From Bacteroidota bacterium (GTDB lineage: Bacteria > Bacteroidota > Bacteroidia > Chitinophagales > Chitinophagaceae): a stretch of DNA of 64,000 nt. Positions within the stretch are counted from its first letter, which is position 1. The number at the start of each line of letters is the position of its first letter. A program made the translations under genes and the position numbers. Of this stretch, positions 8,133 through 16,002 are shown piece by piece. Where the stretch lies: the NCBI GenBank assembly GCA_023437225.1, contig JAEZGS010000028.1, positions 1-64,000 of the forward strand, given 5' to 3'. The notes under the pieces were generated by a model. That model worked only from the letters and a program-made list of their open reading frames with translations, was not told the origin of the DNA and did no database searches.

Positions 8133-10697
8133 ATGAAGCTAAACTTCGTCCTTATACGAAAACTGGCAACGCTGGTATGCATCTGCCCTATTATAGTGTC
8201 CGCACAAACTATGGATACTCTCGATGCACACCGCCGTACCCTTTCCGCAGGTCCCCAATACGCAAAAGGTTTTCTCCATAAACTTTTTTGGGGAAAACAT
8301 TATCGGAAGGAATGGACAACTCCGGTTGAGGCAACTGCGCTTCATATTAATGCATTATATTTTAATCCAACTGTCCCAATCAATACACAGCAATACAAAG
8401 CGTTCTATTTACAGGATAACGATGCCAGGCAATATATACTACGAAGTATTGACAGAAAATTCCCTTTCACATCCACACCCGAATACAAGGGAACTTTCGT
8501 CGAGTCACTCATCAATGATCAGGTATCAACTTCACATCCATACGCAGAACCTGTTGTAGCGCCTCTTGCAGCAGCGGCAGGTTTATATCATACAAAGCCT
8601 GTTATCGGGTTCATTGCTCAGCCGCCATCTTCTGACACACAAGTAACTTCCTTTGGCAATGAGCTGTTTTTATTAGAGCAAAGACCTTTTGGCAATTGGA
8701 AGCAGGCTGACAACCTCGCAAACTCCGATCAGTTCATCAACACGGAACGTGTTATTTTTAACACCCTTACACACAACGATCAACGTGTTGATCAGCTTCA
8801 ATATATTCGATCGCGCTTATTCGATATGTTGATTGGCGACTGGGACAGAAGTGAAACTCACTGGGCATGGGCATCGGCACCTCCTGCAAGCGGCGACAGC
8901 AGTACGATTAAAACTGTTTACAAGGCAATCCCTATTGATCGCCAACAGGCGTTCTCAAAGTTCGACGGTATACTAGTGAATATTCTGAAATCGTCGGCGG
9001 GCATTGGACATCTCCAGAGCTTCGATCATTCTATTCATAATGTGCGAGTGTATAATTATGAAGCAAGAAATTTAGATAGGCAGCTTGCGAACGAAACAAC
9101 GCTGAACGACTGGCTCGAAGCTGCAAAGAAACTTCGGGATTTGATTACAGATGAAGTGATTGCTTCTGCAGTGCAACAATTACCTCGTGAAGTTTTTCCG
9201 ATATCCGCAAATGAACTTCAGGCGAAGCTGCGATCACGACGAAACAAGCTGGAACATTTGGCTGAAACATATTACCGTTTCCTTGCTTTGGAAGTTGGCG
9301 TGGCTGGTACGATGCAACAGGATCGCTTTGTTATTGAACCGGGCATCAATGGGGCTGTGCAACTGAAGATATTTGCAACGGATCATTCATCGCCTTACTA
9401 CACTCGCACATTTCAGCCAGACGAAACAAATGAACTGCGTATTTATGGTATTGGAGGAGAGGATCGCTTTGAAGTCAAAGATATCAACACTCCGATGCGC
9501 ATCCGCATCATCGGTGGAAGCGCCAACGATACATACATTACTGAGAATCGATCGCGTGTTCATGTTTATGATAGTCGCGATCAACTGTTCAACAACGCAA
9601 CGAATCTTGTTAAACATCTTTCCAACGATACATTGATTCACGCTTATCAGCAGGATGAATTTTTATACAGCAAATTTGGTTTCGGTCCCTCTGTTTTTTA
9701 CAGTCGGGAAGACCGAATATACTTTGGTGTTAATTACAAGGTTTTGCAAAACAAATGGAGGCGTCATCCTTTTGCAAACAGGCATCATTTCTATGTTCGT
9801 TATTCTGTGCAACAAAATTCATTTCATGTAGGCTATGAAGGAATGATCAACCAGGCCTTTGGAAACTGGAACATCGTGTTGAATGCGGAATACGATTGGA
9901 TACGCTGGACGAATTTTTATGGTGTTGGCAATGAAAGCAAAATGCTTACGGATGACCGGGATTATCACCGGATTAGAAGTCGGCAGGGTATCGCAGGCAT
10001 TGGCATAAATCGAACTGTTGGAAGACATAATGAAATTACCTTCATGCCTTTCTATCAAACCATCAAACTTGTAAACGATAAGAATCGATTTTTATCCAGG
10101 CGATATTTTGCAGCAGCAGCTGATGATGATTATCAGTTCACACGCAGGCATTATGCAGGCATCAATACATTTTATTCATTAAGGGTCTTAAACGATGCAT
10201 TGATCCCAACGCACGGATACCTTGCCGATATATTCTTATCCGCCACGAAGGACATCAACAGACCGCGATCTTTTGCAAATATCGGAGGGCAGGTACATGT
10301 ATACCTACCGCTTGGAAAGAACTTCGTGTTATCTGTCAATAACGGCGCTGCACATATGTTCGGCAAGCCGGAGTTTTTCCAGTTAAACAATATTGGAGGT
10401 CGATTATTACGAGGATATCGTCGGGAGCGATTCTGGGGCGAAACGGTATACCATAACAACAATGAACTTCAATTCATATTTGATGTGAGGAGCTGGTTAT
10501 TCAATGGCCGGGCTGGAATCGTGGGGTTTGCGGACCAGGGACGCGTATGGCTGAAAGGTGAAAGTTCACAACGCTGGCATGTTGGATATGGAGGAGGCAT
10601 TTTCATTGCACCCTTCAATAAAGTGTATGTTTCCGTGATGTATGGCATATCAAAGGAATCCGGATTGATTCATCTTGATTTGAGAAGAAGCCTTTGA
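8133..10697 (+). CDS. Outer-membrane barrel protein with a kinase-like N-terminal region
   Basis: An 854-residue protein. The ATG at 8133 gives a clean signal peptide ending IIVSAQT; the longer frame upstream is not needed. Residues from about 540 to the end are beta-barrel-like, resembling the bacterial surface antigen (BamA/TamA-type) fold, with GGRLLRGYRRERFWG near the end. The middle carries LFDMLIGDWDR (D238, R239) followed by ETHWAW, and about 30 residues later IPIDRQQAFSKFDG (D269, D278). This order resembles the catalytic loop plus metal-binding Asp of CotH/HipA-type kinase folds, though the usual His after DR is Ser. No POTRA domains are evident. The last codons lie in the first unit of a 38-bp repeat. 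Confidence 0.65.
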   Translation: MKLNFVLIRKLATLVCICPIIVSAQTMDTLDAHRRTLSAGPQYAKGFLHKLFWGKHYRKEWTTPVEATALHINALYFNPTVPINTQQYKAFYLQDNDARQYILRSIDRKFPFTSTPEYKGTFVESLINDQVSTSHPYAEPVVAPLAAAAGLYHTKPVIGFIAQPPSSDTQVTSFGNELFLLEQRPFGNWKQADNLANSDQFINTERVIFNTLTHNDQRVDQLQYIRSRLFDMLIGDWDRSETHWAWASAPPASGDSSTIKTVYKAIPIDRQQAFSKFDGILVNILKSSAGIGHLQSFDHSIHNVRVYNYEARNLDRQLANETTLNDWLEAAKKLRDLITDEVIASAVQQLPREVFPISANELQAKLRSRRNKLEHLAETYYRFLALEVGVAGTMQQDRFVIEPGINGAVQLKIFATDHSSPYYTRTFQPDETNELRIYGIGGEDRFEVKDINTPMRIRIIGGSANDTYITENRSRVHVYDSRDQLFNNATNLVKHLSNDTLIHAYQQDEFLYSKFGFGPSVFYSREDRIYFGVNYKVLQNKWRRHPFANRHHFYVRYSVQQNSFHVGYEGMINQAFGNWNIVLNAEYDWIRWTNFYGVGNESKMLTDDRDYHRIRSRQGIAGIGINRTVGRHNEITFMPFYQTIKLVNDKNRFLSRRYFAAAADDDYQFTRRHYAGINTFYSLRVLNDALIPTHGYLADIFLSATKDINRPRSFANIGGQVHVYLPLGKNFVLSVNNGAAHMFGKPEFFQLNNIGGRLLRGYRRERFWGETVYHNNNELQFIFDVRSWLFNGRAGIVGFADQGRVWLKGESSQRWHVGYGGGIFIAPFNKVYVSVMYGISKESGLIHLDLRRSL

Positions 10698-10866
10698 CGG
10701 AAAGCGGGAAGCGGAAAGCGGGAAGCGGCTTTTGACGGAAAGCGGGAAGTGGAAAGCGGGAAGCGGCTTTTGACGGAATGCGGAATGCGGGAAGCGGGAA
10801 GCGGCTTTCGACGGAAAGCGGAATGCGGAAAGCAGGAAGCGGCTTTTGACGGAAAGCGGGAAGCGG
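10690..10866 (+). repeat. 38-bp minisatellite built of CGGRAAG heptamers
   Basis: Unit starts at 10690, 10728, 10766, 10804 and 10842 give an exact 38-base period, with four full copies and one partial. Each unit is GCTTTTGA, then four CGGRAAG heptamers, then CG. Differences between copies are few (GGAAG/GGAAT, TTTGA/TTCGA). The first unit starts inside the outer-membrane protein gene and includes its TGA stop (10695-10697), so the gene end itself is part of the repeated unit. Confidence 0.93.
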
Positions 10867-10918
10867 GCAATATTACTTTCTTCCAAAATTATGTAACTGC
10901 GTCGCCCGGGGTGCCGGT

Positions 10919-10926
10919 TAGCTTTG
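10919..10926 (+). promoter_or_regulatory. -7 element TAGCTTTG of the heavy-metal-binding protein gene
   Basis: TAGCTTTG followed by C fits the Bacteroidota -7 consensus TAnnTTTG. The ATG at 10942 is 15 bases after it, so the leader would be about ten bases. No convincing -33 TTTG is visible. Confidence 0.5.
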
Positions 10927-10941
10927 CACAAAACGTATAAG

Positions 10942-11157
10942 ATGAAAACAATAGAACTGAAAACAAACATCATGTGCAGCTCGTGTATTGAAAAAGTTAC
11001 ACCTGTTTTGAACGACAAAATAGGCGAAGATAAATGGACAGTAGACACCGTAAATCCCAGGAAGATTTTATCGGTTCAAACAGATTCTCTTAACGAAGAA
11101 GAGGTCATCAACATCGTCAAATCTGCCGGCTACCAGGCTTCGAAGATCACGGAATAG
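10942..11157 (+). CDS. Heavy-metal-associated (HMA) domain protein
   Basis: A 71-residue single-domain protein with the metal-binding motif M11-C12-S-S-C15 (TNIMCSSCIEKV) and the beta-alpha-beta-beta-alpha-beta length of CopZ/Atx1-like copper chaperones. The C-terminal SAGYQASKI matches the end of the fold. The ATG at 10942 is used because the TAGCTTTG element lies just upstream. It probably binds Cu(I) or another soft metal. No P-type ATPase or metal regulator is adjacent, so its partner is unknown. Confidence 0.85.
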   Translation: MKTIELKTNIMCSSCIEKVTPVLNDKIGEDKWTVDTVNPRKILSVQTDSLNEEEVINIVKSAGYQASKITE

Positions 11158-11239
11158 GGATCGAATAGACTGATGACACCCGATTGGATCAGCAGTTGAA
11201 ACCGGATTGTAACGGTATGTTAACAGGGTAAGAGCGCTG

Positions 11240-11446
11240 CTTCTCGTTCGCTTCTCGTTCTCTCATCCTCCGTATTGATCCGGCCTCTCCGATTCTCTGT
11301 TTCTCTGATTCTCCGTTTCTCCGTTTCTCTGTTTCTCCGTTTCTCCCCGATTACCGACTACCGACTACCGATTACCTTCAATTACTCCGCTTCCTGCTTC
11401 CCGCTTCCCGCTTTCCGGTTAACGCTTCCCGCTTTCTGATTAACGA
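11240..11446 (-). repeat. Compound heptamer/octamer array, minus-strand sense
   Basis: Read on the minus strand, CGGRAAG heptamers (11388-11436, inside the carbonic anhydrase-like gene) are followed by TARTCGG heptamers (11347-11376), then GAGAAACR/GAGAATCR octamers (about 11285-11346), then degraded purine-rich units to about 11240. It fills most of the 224-base gap between convergent genes. The array is purine-rich on the sense strand of the gene it overlaps. The remaining bases 11158-11239 show no clear feature. Confidence 0.88.
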
Positions 11447-11951
11447 ACCACGAAGAATAATGCACATAATTGTTTGCGATCCTGTCGATCTCGTTGCCAA
11501 TAAGTTCCTGCGAAATGTCCTTGACTTTTTTTGCGGGTACTCCGGCATAGATACTTCCTGATTCGCATTTCGTTCCTTCAAGCACAACAGCGCCGGCAGC
11601 GATGATGGTATTGCTTCCGATCTCCGCGCGATCCATCACAATAGCCCCCATGCCAATCAACACATTGTCATTTACTGTACATCCATGCACTATCGCATTG
11701 TGGCCGATGGAAACATTATTACCGATTGTTGTGCCCGTTCTTTTATACGTGCAATGAATAACAGCGCCATCCTGTACATTAACCTTATTTCCCATTCGAA
11801 TAAAGTTCACATCTCCGCGAACCACTGCATTGAACCAAATGCTGCAATCATTGCCTGTAACAACATCCCCGACAATGGTTGCATTGGGCGCTATGAAACA
11901 ATTTTCACCGAAGGTTGGGTACACTCCTTCAACATGCATTATTACTGCCAT
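11382..11951 (-). CDS. Gamma carbonic anhydrase family hexapeptide-repeat protein
   Basis: A 189-residue left-handed beta-helix protein. Hexapeptide repeats run from about residue 20 to 130, and the three zinc ligands are visible: H66 (GAVIHCT), H84 (SIGHNA) and H89 (IVHGC). The ATG at 11951 is chosen because MAVIMHVEGVYPTFGEN aligns with the normal family start. The family normally ends near YVHYSSWF; here about 19 further residues, NQKAGSVNRKAGSGKQEAE, are encoded by CGGRAAG repeat units. The tail is thus repeat-derived and probably dispensable. It lies 65 bases after glpF on the same strand and may be co-transcribed. Carbonic anhydrase activity is possible but unproven for this subfamily. 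Confidence 0.88.
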   Translation of the reverse strand: MAVIMHVEGVYPTFGENCFIAPNATIVGDVVTGNDCSIWFNAVVRGDVNFIRMGNKVNVQDGAVIHCTYKRTGTTIGNNVSIGHNAIVHGCTVNDNVLIGMGAIVMDRAEIGSNTIIAAGAVVLEGTKCESGSIYAGVPAKKVKDISQELIGNEIDRIANNYVHYSSWFVNQKAGSVNRKAGSGKQEAE

Positions 11952-12016
11952 AAATTTTTTTTGGATCAAAAGCAAAGATGATGAATCTTTCTCATTGCCG
12001 ATGCTGATATCAACTT

Positions 12017-12727
12017 CTAACCTATTGCTTTAAATACAATTGCTGCAAGGATGCCTCCAATGATCGGTCCTGCTACTGGGACCCACGCATATCCCCAATC
12101 ACTTTTGGCCTTATTATTCATCGGTAACATTGCATGAAGTAATCGCGGACCAAGATCCCGCGAGGGATTGATGGCATAGCCCGTTGGCCCACCAAGTGAT
12201 AATCCAATTCCCAGCACAAGCAGGGCAACCGGCAACGCATCCAATGCACCAAGTGAACTGGTAGGCGATGCAAGGTAAAAGACTGCAAAAACCAAAACAA
12301 AAGTGCCAATTGCTTCTGTTGTCATGTTCAACAACGGATTGCGGATCGCTGGAATAGTTCCGAAAGTTGCAAGCTTTGCGTTTCCATCTTCTGTACAGCG
12401 ATAATGATCGTGGTAACTGATCCATACGAACAATGAACCGATCATCGCCCCGATGACCTGTGCAATAACAAAGCCTGGAACCAGCTCCCAGCCCAGCTTT
12501 CCTGCAACGGCAAATGCAATAGTTATGGCAGGATTAAGATGAGCATTGCCGCCCATCTTTGTTGAGGCAAATACCGCGACAAACACCGCGATCGCCCATC
12601 CAAATGTAATTACGATCCATCCGGAATCATGACCCTTGGTTTCCTTCAATACCACATTTGCAACAACTCCATTACCTAATATGATCAATAAAGCGGATCC
12701 AATCAGTTCTGCAATGTATGCTTCCAT
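12017..12727 (-). CDS. glpF: Glycerol facilitator (MIP/aquaporin family)
   Basis: A 236-residue inner-membrane channel with six membrane segments. The first pore motif is canonical (AHLNPAITIAFA). The second reads GYAINPSRDLGPR, with Ser in place of Ala; the Asp after Arg is typical of glycerol-conducting members. The ATG at 12727 is preferred because MEAYIAELIGSALLIILGNG matches the usual start. It follows glpK and glpD on the same strand, so it carries glycerol into the cell for phosphorylation by GlpK. Confidence 0.9.
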   Translation of the reverse strand: MEAYIAELIGSALLIILGNGVVANVVLKETKGHDSGWIVITFGWAIAVFVAVFASTKMGGNAHLNPAITIAFAVAGKLGWELVPGFVIAQVIGAMIGSLFVWISYHDHYRCTEDGNAKLATFGTIPAIRNPLLNMTTEAIGTFVLVFAVFYLASPTSSLGALDALPVALLVLGIGLSLGGPTGYAINPSRDLGPRLLHAMLPMNNKAKSDWGYAWVPVAGPIIGGILAAIVFKAIG

Positions 12728-12757
12728 GTGTTCGTTGGTTTTATATGTCAATCGTCA

Positions 12758-14344
12758 TTAATCATTGTATGAGGCTGATTTACTAACGTGCCTTTCGTGT
12801 GGAAGGTAATTTCTTGCAAGCCTGTTGAACTGTGCCAATTGTTCATCGAGCCACTGATGATCCAATTGCATTTCTTCTCGCATGATCTCTCCAACCCTCA
12901 ACGCACATTCCATCGCAGCAGCGGCATCCAACAGAAGCGCACGTGTTCTTCTTGCAAGTACATCTTCAATCGTCATTGCAAATTCATTGCGGATGGCATG
13001 AATTACATGAGCTTTTTTGTAAGGAAGCGAATGATGTAACAACTGCCGCATGCTTTCATCATTATCCATCAGTTGGTTAATTGCTTCTATATCGGACCCA
13101 TAATAATATCCTTCAACTCGTTCATCGGTTTTACAATTGCCGTGTATTGAAATGTCCTCCGTTATGCAGGATGCTGCAGGAAGTCGCCCTTTCTCAATGA
13201 GTGTGTCCAGAACATCTTCGGCCATACGCCTGTAGGTTGTCCATTTTCCACCAATAATGCTCATTAATCCGGATGGCGATTCAAGAATCAGATGATCTCT
13301 TGATATCTCGGCGGTCTTCTTTGCATCCGCCCTAATCAAAGGTCTGAGTCCCGCAAAGACACTTTTGATGTCTGACATATGCGGTGTTCGCGTCAGGTAT
13401 CTTGTAATGTGATCGAGCAGGTAATTAACTTCCTGATCAAATGGTATGGGCTCTTCAGATATGTTGCTTACGGGTGTGTCTGTGGTTCCAACAATAATGC
13501 GATCGTGCCATGGGACCGCGAACAATACACGTTTATCATCGGTCTGTGGCACTAATATCGCTGTATCGCCCGGCAAAAAACTTCTGTCCAGGACAATATG
13601 TATTCCCTGGCTTGGCGATATGCTGGCCGTTCTTGATGGCTCATCCTGTTGCTGCAATTCATCAGAAAATACACCAGTTGCATTCACGATCACTTTTGAT
13701 CCTATCTCAAATGTTTCGCCCGTCAACTGATCCTCTGCGATACAGCCAATGATCCTGCCATCTACTTTAATAAAATCTTTCAACGCCATTTGGTTCAGCA
13801 CAAGTGCTCCCTGCTCCATTGCCGTTTGTGCAAGGTTGACCGCGAGCCGCGCATCATCAAATTGGCCGTCGTGATACAATACTCCTCCACGCAATCCATC
13901 CTTTGCCAAAGTTGGAGCCATATTTATCACTTCTTCTTTTGATAATAATTGCGATGCCCCCAGACCACGTGTTCCACTCATCCAGTCGTAGATCTTTAAA
14001 CCCAATCCATAATACGCTCCTTCCCACCATTTGTAATTTGGCACTATGAACGATTGGTTCTTTACAAGATGCCCTGCATTTTTCATGAGTATGCCGCGCT
14101 CATGCAGTGCTTCATATACAAGTTTGATGTTTCCGCTTTGCAGGTACCGTACACCTCCATGCACAAGTTTGGTTGAACGTGAGGATGTTCCTTTTGCAAA
14201 GTCGCTCCGTTCGATCAACAGTGTTTTGTATCCCCTGGAAGCCGCATCTACTGCGATTCCCAGGCCGGTGGCACCACCGCCTGCGATACAGAGATCGTAA
14301 TGTTTCTCTTTCCGGAGTTGTTGTATGAGATGTTCGCGATGCAT
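12758..14344 (-). CDS. glpD: Aerobic glycerol-3-phosphate dehydrogenase
   Basis: A 528-residue FAD-dependent membrane-associated enzyme. The N-terminal dinucleotide fold is CIAGGGATGLGIAVDAASRG (residues 20-39), followed by RSTKLVHGGVRYLQ, which is diagnostic for GlpD/GlpA. The C-terminal domain (about residues 390-528) contains FAMTIEDVLARRTRALLLD. It oxidises glycerol 3-phosphate to dihydroxyacetone phosphate and feeds electrons to quinone. It starts 14 bases after glpK stops, so the two are tightly co-transcribed. Confidence 0.96.
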   Translation of the reverse strand: MHREHLIQQLRKEKHYDLCIAGGGATGLGIAVDAASRGYKTLLIERSDFAKGTSSRSTKLVHGGVRYLQSGNIKLVYEALHERGILMKNAGHLVKNQSFIVPNYKWWEGAYYGLGLKIYDWMSGTRGLGASQLLSKEEVINMAPTLAKDGLRGGVLYHDGQFDDARLAVNLAQTAMEQGALVLNQMALKDFIKVDGRIIGCIAEDQLTGETFEIGSKVIVNATGVFSDELQQQDEPSRTASISPSQGIHIVLDRSFLPGDTAILVPQTDDKRVLFAVPWHDRIIVGTTDTPVSNISEEPIPFDQEVNYLLDHITRYLTRTPHMSDIKSVFAGLRPLIRADAKKTAEISRDHLILESPSGLMSIIGGKWTTYRRMAEDVLDTLIEKGRLPAASCITEDISIHGNCKTDERVEGYYYGSDIEAINQLMDNDESMRQLLHHSLPYKKAHVIHAIRNEFAMTIEDVLARRTRALLLDAAAAMECALRVGEIMREEMQLDHQWLDEQLAQFNRLARNYLPHERHVSKSASYND

Positions 14345-14358
14345 AGGGTAGTTTTAGA

Positions 14359-15858
14359 TCAGCCATTCGCCCAGGCGATGGAAGCTCGAACCGCACGTTG
14401 CCAACCGTGCAATCGATCATCAATTTCCTGTTGCGATATTGATGGATGATAGTGTTTATCGATCTGCCATTGCTGCTGTAACGAATGCACGCTATCGTAA
14501 TAGCCAACCGCCAGACCCGCGAGGTAGGCTGCACCCAGTGCTGTTGTTTCATAAACTTTCGGCCTCAATACATCGACTCCCAGTATGTCCGACTGAAACT
14601 GCATCAGCAAATAATTTTGAGTGGCACCTCCATCAACACGCAGTTCGCGGATGGATATTCCCGAATCGGATTCCATTGCTTTCAATACATCATAAGTCTG
14701 GTATGCAATGCTTTCCAAACAGGCGCGTGCTATATGTGCCTGTGTGCTTCCGCGTGTAAGACCGAATAACGATCCTCTTGCATATTGATTCCAATAAGGA
14801 GCGCCAAGTCCTGCAAATGCAGGCACTATATAGACTCCGTCGTTGCTGTTTACGGTGGATGCGAGTTCTTCTATCTCGGCAGAACTGCGAATGAGCTTCA
14901 GTTCATCGCGAAGCCATTGCACTACTGCGCCCGCAATGAAAATACTTCCTTCAAGTGCATATTCTACCTTATTCCCGATCTTCCACGCAACAGTGGTCAG
15001 CAGGTTATTTGTAGATGCAACAGCCTTCTCACCCGTGTTCATCAGCATGAAACAACCGGTTCCGTAAGTGTTCTTCACCATACCTGGTTGCGTGCAAAGT
15101 TGTCCAAACAGTGCAGCCTGCTGGTCGCCTGCAATACCGGCTACGGAAATATTTGAATGTCTTACAACGGCCTCTGTAACGCCATAAACTTTGCTCGAGG
15201 GTCGGATATCGGGCAACATACTTTCTGGTATATCGAACAATTGAAGTAACTCCGTGTCCCATTCGCAGGTATGAATATTCATCAACATGGTACGTGATGC
15301 ATTGCTCACATCAGTGAGATGAACACGACCACCGGTAAGTTTCCATGTAAGCCAGGTATCAACAGTTCCAAAAGCAAGCAGCCCGCGCGAAGCTTTATCC
15401 CGCGCGCCACTTACATTATCCAGTATCCACCGGATCTTAGTTGCGGAAAAATAAGCGTCTATCACAAGTCCGGTTTTCTCGCGAATGAGTGGTTCGTGCC
15501 CGGAATTTTTCAAATCATCACAGAACTGGGCTGTTCTTCGATCCTGCCAAACAATTGCATTGTAAACAGGTTGGCCGCTCTCTTTATCCCAAACAACTGC
15601 TGTTTCTCGCTGGTTGGTGATACCAATGGCCGCAAGTTGACCGGTGCGCACATTGCTCTTCGCCATCACTTCGGCCATCACGCTGTATTGCGATGACCAA
15701 ATCTCCAGCGGATCGTGTTCTACCCATCCCGGTTGTGGATATATCTGCGTGAATTCTTTCTGCGCTATTGAAACAATTAATCCCGACTGGTCAAAGAGTA
15801 TTGCCCTCGAACTGGTCGTGCCCTGGTCAAGAGCCAGAACATAGCTGCTATCGGCCAT
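14359..15858 (-). CDS. glpK: Glycerol kinase
   Basis: A 499-residue FGGY-family kinase. The ATG at 15858 gives the usual start MADSSYVLALDQGTTSSRAI; an in-frame ATG further upstream would add 11 atypical residues. DQGTTSSR is the N-terminal phosphate-binding loop, and GDQQAALFGQ and LRVDGGATQN are the FGGY signatures. It phosphorylates glycerol to glycerol 3-phosphate and is the first gene of the glpK-glpD-glpF operon. The 144 bases before it, shared divergently with the amidohydrolase gene, show no clear operator. Confidence 0.96.
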   Translation of the reverse strand: MADSSYVLALDQGTTSSRAILFDQSGLIVSIAQKEFTQIYPQPGWVEHDPLEIWSSQYSVMAEVMAKSNVRTGQLAAIGITNQRETAVVWDKESGQPVYNAIVWQDRRTAQFCDDLKNSGHEPLIREKTGLVIDAYFSATKIRWILDNVSGARDKASRGLLAFGTVDTWLTWKLTGGRVHLTDVSNASRTMLMNIHTCEWDTELLQLFDIPESMLPDIRPSSKVYGVTEAVVRHSNISVAGIAGDQQAALFGQLCTQPGMVKNTYGTGCFMLMNTGEKAVASTNNLLTTVAWKIGNKVEYALEGSIFIAGAVVQWLRDELKLIRSSAEIEELASTVNSNDGVYIVPAFAGLGAPYWNQYARGSLFGLTRGSTQAHIARACLESIAYQTYDVLKAMESDSGISIRELRVDGGATQNYLLMQFQSDILGVDVLRPKVYETTALGAAYLAGLAVGYYDSVHSLQQQWQIDKHYHPSISQQEIDDRLHGWQRAVRASIAWANG

Positions 15859-16002
15859 TCTTTTTCTTTTGAAATTATATGAAATTGCCAAACAATTAAA
15901 GCTTATACCGAATATTGCCCTGTTATCACTTTTTTCAGTAACTGAACTTCCGTTTGATTAAATTCATTCCAAACTTTCAATTTCAACCCAAACATTTATC
16001 GC

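Noticed and set aside
10650..11048. Minus-strand open frame with SRFPSKAA repeats
   Set aside because: It is generated by the 38-bp minisatellite. Because 38 is not a multiple of three the frame cycles, and composition is low-complexity.
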